From positions 3,024,412 to 3,088,411 of the forward strand of contig JAQFVV010006335.1 in NCBI GenBank assembly GCA_028023455.1: 64,000 nt of DNA. Reading direction: 5' to 3'. Each line of letters begins with the position of its first letter. The stretch's first letter is position 1. This DNA is from Epiperipatus broadwayi (Eukaryota > Onychophora > Udeonychophora > Euonychophora > Peripatidae). The translations under genes were made by a program, and so were the position numbers. This document shows, in pieces, positions 51,443-63,570 of the stretch. The notes under the pieces were generated by a model. That model was not told the DNA's origin, made no database searches, and saw only the letters and a list, made by a program, of their open reading frames with translations.

Positions 51443-53091
51443 ATTGTTTTTTATTATTAAACATGAAAAAAATAAAAGTTCGCAAATAAAACTTCTTTTT
51501 TTTTAAGAATTAAAAATTGAAAATTAAAATTCTATACTAAACTCATATATATATATATAAAATCGCACAGATGAAAAAAATTATTAAAATAAAACTTTAT
51601 TAAAAATAGAAAAGGTATTTTAAAAACAAAAACTTAAAAAGATTTGGAGATAAAAATATATTTTTAAGTTTGGAAAACAAATTAATTAATGTTATTGAAA
51701 AATGGAAATGATTATTTTAATTAGTCAAAGTGAACTAGCCCCTGGGCATTTAAATGTATAAGCAATGGTCAGATAGGAAAACAATAGAAACTAATGGCCA
51801 ATGAAAGAAATCCATCAGGAAATCAGACCTCAATGGAAGGATCATCATCATCGATGAAATAATGTCCATTGGATCATAAAGTTACATATAAAAGAAAAAG
51901 TTTGATAATAAAATTTTTAGTGAGTGAAGAAAATTTAAGAGAAGACAAAGATGTGTTAAGTTGGAGAGTCAGAGGTGAAGGGATTGAAAAATGCACTTTC
52001 AATTCCTTCAGTTGTTATAAAAAAAAAGAAAATGAAACATCTCTTTTCCTATATTGAGGACCACAGGATCATCAAGGGATTTTAACACTGGATTCCAAAC
52101 AGCAAGCAATGGATAACTAATGAACATTTCTAAAACCAAATGAATATTAATTTGAAAACACTAAGAATTTTAAAATATAAACTTTCCCAGTATTTAAAAA
52201 AAAATAGAAATAGAATCCTATCTGACCAAACTAAATTCTTTATTAATTCCTTTTATTGATGTATTTCTTTTTTTTAATCATTTCCATTTATTTATTTCTT
52301 TATTTATTTTTTGTTCTTTTAAGTTTTATTTATGATTTTTGTTTTTCGCTAATTTAATATTATATAAATGTTAAACTTAAGTCGGGCATGAATGACTATA
52401 TAGATTTGTAAAGTTATAATAGGGGAGAGTAATCCTAGGTTATTTGTTTCATAGTTAAATTAGGTCAATGGATTGGATATATTGGTGTAATTAGTAGATG
52501 TAGTACAAGATTCACTATGGGCAGAATCGTTTTATACACTGCACACTTCCTTTTTGCCTATGGAATGCGATCGTAAATCGGCAAAATGACCGCAGTCCTT
52601 TCCTATGGAGTTTTTTTTATTGCACTTCTCATCAGATAGATGTGGTATTTCTATCTGACGAGAGGCAATTTCTTCTCTTAACCTTTTGTGCTACTGTATT
52701 CATATTACATTGAATGTATCGATATATCAGATGGATTGATGTTGGTTTGACTGTGAACCTTTGGCCTAAGGTTAAATAAGGATAGAATATTTTCTTTTCA
52801 AATGCAAATCTATGTAGTCTATTCATACTTGACACTGTAAATAAAAATGCATTAAATTTAAGTTGGGTATGGACGTTGCATGGATTCGTTATCGGTTACT
52901 TATGTTTGTGGTTTTCATATTCGATTGGAATATATAAGTCATCGATGTCAATGCGGCATCTTATGATGAATGCTATTGGGTTTCTTGTATTCCCTCTGCA
53001 ATTGACGTTATCAATGACTTTGTATTTTGATCGGATATGTTTATTTCAAAATGTTTTTAACCATGGAACCTATACAACCAATCTATACTCA
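51443..53091. other. AT-rich DNA, unidentified
   Basis: No gene recognised. 52380-53090 is less AT-rich and could be internal sequence of the LTR-like repeat to its right, but no retroelement motif is visible. Open frames 51869-52057 and 52876-53100 are unassigned. Confidence 0.4.
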
Positions 53092-53500
53092 ACATTATAA
53101 AACAAACTTTTATAAATCCATCTGTGCGAACTTATAAAAATTAAAATGTAAATTAAAAGCTAAAATAAAAGTTAAAAATGTAGTTAAATTTTAAAATGTA
53201 AACATACTAAAACAATTTTAAATATTATATATGTGTGTAAATAAATGTTTCTGTGTATAATTACTGGCAGTGGCTTATTTTATTCTTTTGTAAAATTATT
53301 CTTAGATAAGAATTTATAAAATATAAATCTCTGCTATTCTACTGAGCTAGTGACAATGGACTAATGACCAGAATCAAAATATATAAAATAAATTTTTTTT
53401 GACTTACATATCTGCCTACTATATAAATTTTCTAGGTTCAAATGCCTATTGGTGCCCTGTAGTGCAGATTACGTTAAGTAGCTCTTTCTCTGGATCATTA
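53092..53500 (-). repeat. LTR-like repeat, copy e (pairs with 63571-64000)
   Basis: Reverse complement matches 63571-64000: GATCC.GAGAA, CTGCACTAC.GGGC.CCA, AGGCATTTGAACCTAGAAAA, GTAGGCAGATA.GTAAGTCAA, CACTAGCTCAGT.GAATAGC, AAATAAGCCACTGCCAGTAA and AAGTTCGCACAGAT all occur in order. The GGTTCAAATGCC (minus of the other copy) resembles a B-box, and TAGCTCAGTGGAATAGCAGA a tRNA D-arm, but they lie in opposite orientations, so a single tRNA-derived unit is not supported. Confidence 0.8.
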
Positions 53501-53501
53501 T

Positions 53502-53789
53502 GACTTATTTATTATTTAATAATTTTTAGGCAAAATCATCATGTGCCAATTTCAATATTGGTACAATATATATATGTTGATATGAAGATTTTCATGGGTT
53601 GCATATATAAAAGACATATTTTGTGGATTTATCTGTGTTAAGAAATTTAAATATTGATATACTGGCATTTTAACTTGATCACATAAGTCATCTACTGGGT
53701 GATAAAAGATATAAAGACAATTGTAGAGGTGCTACAATCACTGACTTAAAAAAAAATGTTAAAGTTCCATCAATAGCAAAAATGTTAAA
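53502..53789 (-). repeat. 3' tail of Penelope-like element 2
   Basis: Begins right after the endonuclease stop codon (53790) on the minus strand and carries a decayed hammerhead-like motif at 53662-53697. This junction is what identifies the palindrome arms at 19.5 kb and the solo copy at 51.1 kb as Penelope tails. A (TA)n-flanked outer end is shared with 51.2 kb. Confidence 0.85.
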
Positions 53790-54690
53790 TTAAGAATGTT
53801 TTTTAAAAAAATCTTTCCAAATAAGAGGAAGTTTGCATGTATCATCTTGCTTATTGATAAAATCTGGCCTTTTAAGTAACTCAATGGCTTCTCTAATTTT
53901 GCACTGGTAGAGATTATCACATCTGGATATGATCCTGGTACTAGAAAAATCAATTTTATGACCTGAATCTATAGTATAGAGTGAGAGTGCTGATGATGAT
54001 GAGTGTTGTTTAACTGCATTAGCATGCTCATCTATTCTAACACTGATGTGATGATTACTCATACCTATGTAAGAAGCTTTATAATGTTCACATGAGATTT
54101 GATAAACACCATGAGATTCAAGAGAGATTGAATCTTAGGCTTGGTTATTATATGGCTATCTTTTGATGAGTAGAAAATGCTGTATTTATATTATTGCATT
54201 TTAATATACATTCAGTACTGTCTGTAGTTTCTTTTACATATGGAACACAAATCCTAATAGCTGATTTATCATCTTTTCCTTTCCTATTTTGTCCATTTTG
54301 GGCTTGAAATAAGGCTTTTTTAATAAATTTATAATTATAACTATACTAAAACACTATTAATTTTTAAAAAATTTTTATAAATATTATTTTAATTTTCCCC
54401 CCCAACCAAATTTATGTGTTATAATTTATTTCTCCTTTCAAATGTGACTTATCTGAAAGGTTAATTGCTTTATTTATAAGAGTTTACAGAGACTATCTGA
54501 GTTAGTTGATGATGAGAATGGAAATATAAATATTTGTCCGTGTGTGAGTTTTTTTTTTGTAAATCGAAAAAGATAAACATTTTGGTGTTCTGGTGACTAG
54601 AACATCAAGAAAAGGGAGTTTTCCATCAGACTCTGTCTCCATTGTAAATTTAATATCAAAAAGAGATCATAATATGTATTGAAAAAAACA
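53790..54690 (-). pseudogene. Penelope-like element 2: RT C-terminus and GIY-YIG endonuclease
   Basis: Minus strand from about 54655: FTMETESDGKLPFLDVLVTR and LSFSIYKK, then after a frameshift at a poly-A run HTDKYLYFHSHHQLTQ, the RT thumb region. ICVPYVKETTDS (about 54250-54215) and NTAFSTHQKI form the connector. From 54134 the frame is open to 53790: SLESHGVYQISCEHY, KASYIGMSNHHISVRIDEH, NAVKQH, GHKIDFSSTRII, KIREAIELL and a final LPLIWKDFF. GVYQI...YIGMS...R.DEH is a complete GIY-YIG motif set. The endonuclease part (115 codons) is the best preserved. The catalytic RT palm is absent; the N-terminal RT half lies next door, inverted. Confidence 0.9.
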
Positions 54691-54734
54691 AAAAAAGCTA
54701 TTATTATTATTGAAACAGAGATAAAAAAATAAAA

Positions 54735-55055
54735 TAATCCCTCATGAAAAATCATGTGTCTGTCCAAAATGTTATGGATTTACAAAAATTCACAAACCAG
54801 ATATCCCTCTTCATCCAATAGTAAGTGCAATACGATCTCCAATTCATATTTTAGCTAGATATTTATCGGATTTCATTAAACATGCAATCCCATCTATTAA
54901 ATCATACATTAAAAACTCTTTTTATTTTATTTCTGTTTTAAAAAAAATTAAAAATTAATGCTAATGACATTCTAGTCAGTTTTGATCTCATGTCTTTGTT
55001 TACAAACATTCCAATTGATGATTCTTTAAATGTAATTTCACAATGTTGCAATTTA
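54735..55055 (+). pseudogene. Penelope-like RT N-terminal half, inverted relative to element 2
   Basis: Plus strand: CPKCYGFTKIHKPDIPLHPI, VSAIRSPIHILARYLSD, IKSYIKNSFYFISVLKKI, then a frameshift at a poly-A run, NANDILVSFDLMSLFTNIP and IDDSLNVISQCCNL. These are the KIHKP..PLRPI.S and SFDV.SLFTN.P (motif A, first catalytic Asp) blocks of Penelope RTs. It ends abruptly at about 55043, where RTE sequence begins. Together with the minus-strand part it would represent one element with a 5' inversion and a missing palm. Confidence 0.87.
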
Positions 55056-55200
55056 CCAGAAAGAGACCACATGTGAGATGGATTGATGAAATAAGAAAGT
55101 GTGCAGGAGTTATGTGAAAAAGAGAAGCTAAAGATCGAAGAAGATGGATTGAAATTGTAGAGATCTTTATCCTGCAGTGGATTGATAATGTTTGATAATG
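55037..55200 (+). pseudogene. RTE-type LINE 3' end fragment
   Basis: Plus strand: KRPHVRWIDEIRKCAGVM, stop, KREAKDRRRWIEI and FILQWIDNV, then TGATAATGGTGATGG. It is homologous to the RTE tail at 11.37-11.7 kb, with the same peptide order and a similar TGA-rich end. Only the last ~50 codons are present, fused at its 5' side to Penelope RT sequence. Confidence 0.82.
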
Positions 55201-55802
55201 GTGATGGCTCTTATATGTACCCTGACATTTACCACTAAAAAAGGGTAATGACAATAATAAGGATTATAAGTGAAGAATATATAAAAGGCATAGAAAGCTT
55301 TTTCTAAGCTTGTCAAGCAAAAATAATTGAGACTGCAATTTTAGTTGTAGATAACCTGGGTTAAAAGAAAAATATCCAAATATGAACTTGGCAGAAACAT
55401 TGTTGCACAGAGATTACAAAGAATTTTCCAATATATAGCAATTATTGTATAATAGACTTGAAAAGCTCTTTCAAAGATTGACCATGCAAAAATAATGACT
55501 GTGATTCAAGCTGTAGATGACCTAGGTTAAGAGAGATAATGAAATGTAGCTGATCAAAGGCTAAATGAAAAGCTCTATAAATGAATAAATAGCCAGTGAC
55601 AATTAGAAATGGATTGACTTTATGCCCACACATGCAAAAAACAGTATTTTCATTTATATACAATAATAAAATATTACACACAAGGTGTCTAAGAATTTTA
55701 ACAAATCTAAATTTTATTATAGACATATATATTAAAATAACTTTATACAGTTTTAAACATTATTTAATAAGATTAATCTTAAAACATTATTAGGAATCAT
55801 TG

Positions 55803-55850
<48 letters not shown>

Positions 55851-55891
55851 CAATGTATGTATTTTGATATATCTGTTTATTCATATATATA
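55201..55891. other. AT-rich DNA with an AT-cored palindrome
   Basis: CATTGCTTTAT (55798-55808), (TA)n, ATAAAGCAATG (55845-55855): perfect 11-bp arms. Two stretches repeat GATAACCTGGGTTAA-like and GATGACCTAGGTTAAGAG sequence near 55350 and 55520, an old duplication. No gene. Confidence 0.6.
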
Positions 55892-57100
55892 TATATTGTG
55901 ACCTTCTGGTTTGGCACCAGAAATAGTCATTGTAGTAGTGTGGTAGTATATCAGTAATATCTGATATAATCCTCTTTAAAAAAAAATGAAATAACGTGAA
56001 ATTTTTAAAAAAATTTTATTTTGACTTAAAACTGTAATCAATAGTAAGTGTAGGTATAATTAAAAGATTTCTTAAATGTTTAGTATCTTGTTTTGGGGTA
56101 TAATCAGTGATAGAATAGGGGGTGGCTTGTTATATGTATAGTCAGTACAGTTTAAGTTGTTGCTTACTTGTTTTATTTGTTCATAAAGCAGTATTCAGTT
56201 TTGTTAGAATGATTTTCTAGTCCATTTGTTTTGTACATTTTAAATTTATAGCATAAACAGTAAAATATGTTTCACTCATCATCATTCACATTGTCATTTC
56301 AGTCATATCAGTGTAATACCTATAGCATATTACTACTGAATATTCATGCATTATCCAACTTCATTTTTCATTCACATGTTTCATTAAACCATTAAATATC
56401 CCACATTACATTCAAATATTTAATTATATCAATAACAGTATTAAAAAACTAACTTAATTACATTTTAAATAAATCAATAAATTATGGATTGGTGAATTAT
56501 TTAATGACAAATACTGTAAAATATTTTATTTATTAAAACAATTGTCATTAATTTTATTCTACTGCTTTAAAACATATTTAATTATTAGTTCAATATTTTT
56601 TTTCATTTATTTAAAAGACGAAATAATTTTTTTTTCATCTCTATTTTTTTTTTACTGTCTCAAGTTTTGCATATTTAAGTAGGTTTGCAAGGGGGAGGAG
56701 CAATTGACAATTTTTTTCTGATGATGTTAACATTATTGTAAACAATTGGAAGGGAACAATGTGATGTAATGATTATTAAAAAAGTTTATAAAAGGAATAC
56801 TTATTACTTTTAATAGGCAGTCTATTATTACTTCTTCAGTCAGTCAGTCAATTATTAAAACTTTTACGAGGGCAGTTATAGCTAACTAAGGACAGCTATA
56901 ACTAATTTATTTAGCAAAGTTTAATAGTGAAATTATTTTTCCTCTTCCAGAGTTCAAGTTAAAATTTAATTATATTATTTTGTTTGTGAAATGTGTACTT
57001 AAAAACCACTAAAAGATACGTCAATTTTGCTCCAGCTGATTATTCAAATTGTCCCAACGTTATGCTAAAGTACATGTAAGTGTTATATTCTATTATTCAA
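55892..57100 (+). repeat. possible LTR-like repeat, copy c
   Basis: Begins TGTGACCTTCTGGTTTGGCACCAG immediately after a TA run, like the other TGTRAC starts. A TATA-like GTTTATAAAAGGAATAC at about 56782 is followed about 50 bp later by TCAGTCAGTCAGTCAATT, which could be a core promoter and start region of an LTR. No partner copy in this window; boundaries at the right are guessed. Confidence 0.33.
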
Positions 57101-60099
57101 GATAAATTATTATTATTTAAGAAATGGGAATGCTTAATAGGACTGTAAAATTGTTTTATTTAAATTTAAAATTAACAGGGAAGGATAAAAGAATATTTGT
57201 TTATTTTATAACAATTAAGTTTTTAAGCTTTAATTATACTATGAAGGGAACAACTGCTACATGCTTCATTTATGTGTGGGAAAGATGTAAACTGTCATTG
57301 AACATTCTCAGAACTTTAATGAACAAATTTCATGTTAAATATAAAAGAAAACTCAAAATTTAAAATATATACCAGGAATATGTAATTTTATTGTCATATG
57401 TATTAGAATGGTGGCATAATCATTTCTATTTTTACCTTTGGAAAAGAAAATATATAAGATTAAATATGTCATTAAATGTACTTTAATAATTATTTGTTCT
57501 TCTAGACTAGTAGGAGGAATGAAATTATAAATGGATAAAGTTATGTGATATTGCTGTATTAATATTACCAATGAGTTTATCTAAATAAATATTATTAATT
57601 GAATAACTACATATATTTCTGAATGGCTTTATGATTGTGAAATCAAATGTTAAATATATCCTAGGAATAAAGTACAAACTTCTATTTTACTTGCATTATG
57701 AAATATATTGTTTAATTAAGGAAATTCATCATTTACAACGTTAATAGCAGTTCATTAGTTGATAACTAAAAACATTGAATATGCTCTTATGGATTCAACA
57801 AAATATTATTTTGTTTCTCCTGCAGGAAATGTGTTGTTTGATGCATCAATATTTATCTTTGTGTGTTTACTGTTTAATATCCTTATTATTCATTGGGAGA
57901 CATGACAAGGAAAGTCATGTAAAACTATTGATAAACTTTGTTTCGTTTAAGAAGAAGAAAGAAGAAAGGAACTTTATTATTATTATTTAATAGCATATTA
58001 GATAGTATTAGTTAAGAAATGTTTTATTATTTTAAATATGTTTATTATATGTATTATTATTATGTTTGTTCTTCAAAAATATCTCAAATAGCATAGTGAA
58101 AGAACACATTATGCTGGTAATTTTTATTATTGTTATTATTTTGATAAGATAAGTTTGGTCATGCGTGTGTTAATAATCCACGCACATAATAAAATGAATG
58201 AAAGAATCCATTATAGCTTAATAGGGGTAAATAATTATTTTAAAAAAAGAGTTCATTATATCAAATCTTACCGAATATATTTCTTTTTATAAATTAGAAA
58301 ATAATTATTTTCAATAAGTTATTTCATCTATAACATACAATTTTATTATTTATTTAGGTTCAATTTAACTACAGATTCATGCCAATATTAATGCATTATA
58401 TTATAAAAAAATTATTCATCTTGCTTTGTCCATAGTAATTAGTATTTTATTCTCCAATTGTTCTTTGAACATTACCAAGTCCTAAATATTGTCAGATATG
58501 AGATATTTATTCTTTATTAATTCCAGCAGTAATAATTAATATTTTAACAGTAATTCTTTGCTTACTGTGATTTTAAATGGTCTGTATATCATATGCTTAT
58601 ACATGTGTGTGTCTATTATCAAACTTATTTATAATTATATGTAATTGCAAGTAAAAATGATTTTAAATCAATCGGATTCGGAAGGAAAAGATGATCAATC
58701 ATTTTGAAGAATTAGAAAGTTATTTAAGAGAGAATTATTATTTCTTTGTTATGACTGAATGAAAAGTATTTTGTGGCTATATGCTATAAAGTTCACAATG
58801 TTTATAATATTTTATGGGATTGAGTCAGTGTATTTGTTAGTTGAATATTTAATATGGGTAGTTTGCCCAGTGTATTGTAGTGTATAGGATTGAGTAATCC
58901 TTTATTTTCCATGTATTGGAGTATTTTGATAGGAGTGGATTGAGTCCTCCTTTTATATTTGATATATTGAATTAAATGTGTATGAAGCTAGAGATGTTAT
59001 CTCCCTAATTTTCATTTGGTGATGAGTTATTCCACCAGTTATTTAGTCTTAAAGATAGACTTGGAAGTTATTGTTATATTTACCTGTTTTGAATTATAGA
59101 AATCTGTTATCCCATGTGTGTATTGGATGTTTTCCAGCTTATGCTATAGCCTAGTGTTTGATGGTTTATGATAAAAAAGAAGAATAAAAGGAAAGTATAG
59201 TGTCTTATAAAACAGCTGTATTATAGTTGATAAATAAAGATTGATTGATCTTCACTTCCAACCGTATTATGATTATATTGAAATATCATAAGCAAACCGA
59301 TTAGATTGATTAACATTATTTATTTATTTTCTTTGACACACAGCATAATACAGATTCATGCACAAATTGTTAATTTTGATATAAAAAAAATTCATTATTA
59401 ATGTAGAACTTTACTTATCATGTTAAAACATTTTGTAGTAATCATTTAAGCTTCATCTCATTGATTTTTATCATTTAATCATAATTTGCATAAATAATTA
59501 AGCAAAGATAGGACATAGTTAATGAATACAAGGATTTACTTTATTTTGGCAAAGCAGAATCTAGTTATTCAATAGAATACTTTACTTTAAAATTACAAAG
59601 AAAAATACATTTAATTAATAGAAGTATTTATTTTCTTTGGTAAGATAGTTTAATATTATTCCTAGTTTAAATCCCCTTATTTTAATTTTATTTAAGATAA
59701 TTTTAAAGTAACAATGCAAAATCTTAATTTGTTCAGTAATTAGAATATTAATCTATGTTGTTGTTATAAATTTTTAGTTAGTAAATGAGTGATATTCAGC
59801 AAAATGCTGAATAAAAGATACTTTAGTAATCAGTTACTAAAAGTGTAAGGTCATATTTATTTTGTTTATTATTTTTGTATAAGTCTATCAGAAATCACTG
59901 ATAGCTAAAGAGACATTTCTTTATAGTAAATAATAGGGACTTATTTAGTTCATTTAATGTTTCAAATAAAATGTTTACCAATCTATCAAAATGTTCTGAT
60001 GAATGAAATATAGTAGATGTAAAAGTTAATGAATCATGTTGTATTATATCTTCTTGTATAACCTGTACTCAATAATATTAAATCCCTTTGGAATTTGTG
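57101..60099. other. AT-rich non-coding DNA
   Basis: No gene or known repeat recognised. Open frames 57124-57363, 57353-57571 and 57775-57990 lack family signatures. Confidence 0.5.
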
Positions 60100-61068
60100 T
60101 TCATAACAATAAAAAAAAAGTAAATGTTGATTTAACCATTTTCTATTTGAGTAATAAATATTTTGTTATCTAAATTTGTATTTGGAGTTTCTTCTCTAAC
60201 ATTCATTCATGTTTCACACTTCCACACATGCTTATACATTTATTTTATTTAATGTAACATAATTGTATTTTATTTAATTATAATAAATCTCTAGATATGA
60301 TGATATTGATTTCCTTGATTCAAACACTATATGAGATGCCAATTACCTACTGATCATTTTTAAAAGGGTTTTGTTATTTAATTTTTGTTTAGATGATGAA
60401 TTGAAATCAAAATGTGCCTGATTTCTTTCATTATCTAACTGCAAGTATCTAATTAGGGTATTGTTTGGTTTATAATATTATTTTTATAGTGTTAAATAAT
60501 AATTTGAGGTATAGAAATGTTAGATCAAGCCATACCATAAGTTAATTCCCTGAGATCTTCAATATATAATTTAGATTAGATAATAAATTCATTTAGCCAG
60601 ATTAGATTAGTGAGTAATTAAAATTTAGTAATGATAAGTTTAGTTTGAGTTTAGATCTAGTGAATTATACATTACAATTTCTAAAATATTATTTTATTTT
60701 ATTTTAGTTATTAGTTTAATTGTATAATATAGTAGAGGTTGTTCAGTGCATATGGATGATGGGAGGAGGTGAAATATAAAGTATTATTAGTTAATTTTAG
60801 CTGGTAGAATTTTACCAATTTAATTTTGTCTAGCATAGAACTTAATAGATGTTTATTCCTATTAGTAATAATATTTTCTCCCACATCTAATGTACATTGT
60901 ACACCTCATACACCTCTGTATCCCTCAACTGAGTTAGTTTTAGGTGAAAGCTTTAATTAAGAGCCTCATGAATAGATTTAGGTAAAGTTAAATAAATATT
61001 TTATTCTATGATCCATAGAATTGGCACCCCCGGGTAATTGTTAGTGTTGGTGATAGGTGTGAGGGGTT

Positions 61069-61076
<8 letters not shown>
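60100..61076 (-). repeat. LTR-like repeat, copy b
   Basis: Minus-strand start TGTAACCCCTCACACC followed by GGGGGTGCCAATTCTATGGA, next to the (TA)n tract. Diverged homologue of 48400-49356. Confidence 0.5.

Positions 61077-61151
<75 letters not shown>
61071..61151. repeat. (TA)n microsatellite
   Basis: About 80 bp of pure TA immediately outside the TGTAAC end of the preceding repeat. Confidence 0.97.
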
Positions 61152-61153
<2 letters not shown>

Positions 61154-62750
61154 TTGACATTTAGTTTTCTTACACTTGTAAAGAAGAAAGAGACTGAATC
61201 TGATACTTCTTAATAATAACAATAAAGTAATTTTAAAATTGATATAAAATCCTGTATTGATAAAATTAAGTAATAGGTATACTTAATCCATCATTATTTC
61301 TTATACTAAAGTATACATAAGTTTATAAATACAAATTCAATCACACATGGCTTACTGAAATATATAATAGAGCTCATATTACTATAAGTCCATTAGTATT
61401 GCAAACTTTTGTCTTCAATAGATTATCTGGAGGATTATGTACTTTTGTATCCATTTTCATGATTTTGTATCCGGTAATGGCTTAGTTGAAAGAGGCATCA
61501 GTGTTAAGGTTGTTAGTCAGCAATTTCAGAAGGTCATCTTTCTTAAAAAGTTAAATCATGCTGGAGAATGAAGTTAATGTTTGAAGTGAGGAGTTCGTCT
61601 CTTGAAAATGGCTAGGCACACATATTATCAGAGACCACTATTGGATAGTCTAATGTATTTATTTTTATAATATCAAGCTGTGTGCCATGAAATAATTGCA
61701 GGTTATTAATGAAAACTCTTAACTGTACGGATTTAACTTGACAACTGCAGCTTGTAGTGTAGATTAAAAAGTAGAATCAAGATTAGTATAAATAGCTTTT
61801 GGCAAGCTTTTATAAAGCTCACTGTCTATTGTTCTTTCACAGTAACTTTTTAGAATCTTCTCAATTAACACATAAAATATTTACAGACAAGCCAGCATTT
61901 TTTTTCCTTTTAATTAAGGAATTTTTATATTCCAAGCTAATTTCTTGTAATTACAAAATTTCTATAAAAATGCTTAATGTTAGATTCTTTATCATTAAAG
62001 ATCAAAACAACATTTTGTAGATTAAGCATTGTTTTAAAATATATAAAATAATTTTATGAGAAAAAAATTTACTCTAAAGTTCATTTTTTCTTATAAAAAC
62101 ATGTTATATTACATTAACTGAGTAAAAAAATGTTTTACATCTTTATGTGAGTGTGTGATATATATTACTGCACTTGCTATAACACAAGTTTAATAAAAAA
62201 ATTACAAATTAATAAAAAAGTAAAATTTTATTGAACTAACTGATATATATTCATATATATTTGAGCGTTCGCGAAGTGTCTCAATACACATAATATGTAA
62301 AATGTCCCATAATTCAGTTACACTCTTCCTTTAAATAAAGAAAGCTTAAATTTTAGTTAAATTTGAGCTTTCTTTGCTGTAATAATATAGCTATGGTGTG
62401 TTTCAAATATTTAATATTGAATTCAGCTACCATTATGTATAGTTTCTCATATGTAAATATTACTGTATTTAATATATATATAATGTTTAAGTATATATTT
62501 GTTTTAAAAGTGATATGAAAATTTGTAATCTAAAAATGATTAGTAATAATCATTAAACTATTTGTCTAGTAAGGATGGGGTCATAAGTTTATAGTAAGTT
62601 TGACTTCTTGTCAAAAAATTGGGTTTGTTAAATGTTTCAGAAATTGATTGTTTTTTTATTTGTAAAGGCTTTAACAAGATTTTTTTCTTATTTGAACATT
62701 TCATTTTTACAGTTAATGACTGTGAACAGGTGAACCATTTGCTGCTGAAC
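61152..62750. other. AT-rich non-coding DNA
   Basis: Nothing recognised. A small hairpin (AAAGAAAGCT...AGCTTTCTTT) lies at about 62338-62376. The frame 61799-62020 is unsupported. Confidence 0.5.
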
Positions 62751-62751
62751 T

Positions 62752-63073
62752 ATTATTATCATCATCATCATTATTATTATTACTAATACTACTACTATTA
62801 TTAAGCCATTAAGCGTCACATGATCACCATCTCTTATACTAGCACATAATTGTTTATAAACAAGGCAAAACTCTCCATACAGTAGTGCACCCCTGTGCAG
62901 TGTTCTCAGATCCAAAGCCGCTCACTGACAAAGGCCACAAGCCAGAAACTAGTTTGGGGATATTGGATAAGTAGGCATTAGATATGGATTTTATGCACAA
63001 GCCTTCTGGCATCCATTGATTACTCTGGTTGGCATAGGGTGGCACTACTATATGGAGAGTTTTGCCTTGTTTA
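62752..63073. repeat. inverted-repeat element between trinucleotide tracts
   Basis: 35-bp arms, AAACAAGGCAAAACTCTCCA and following bases at 62858-62892 and their near-exact reverse complement at 63037-63072, enclose about 145 bp of relatively GC-rich sequence. A degenerate ATT/ATC/ACT tract (62752-62803) lies on the left and the long (ATT)n tract on the right. Possibly a miniature or non-autonomous element that carries or seeds microsatellites; family not recognised. Confidence 0.75.
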
Positions 63074-63400
<327 letters not shown>

Positions 63401-63570
63401 TAGACACAAGTAATTTGTTCACATACTTTTGGTTTATTGTTCCAAATAGTTTGTCTTGGAAGATTATTAAATATTTTTTCTTTAAATATTTGTTTAATAT
63501 TGTTTGATATTATTGTCTCATTACCTTTTATTTATTAATTAAATTGTAATAATTACTTATATATATATAT

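Noticed and set aside
62337-62376. Bacterial-type terminator hairpin
   Set aside because: A short AT-rich hairpin in a eukaryotic repeat-rich region with no adjacent gene.
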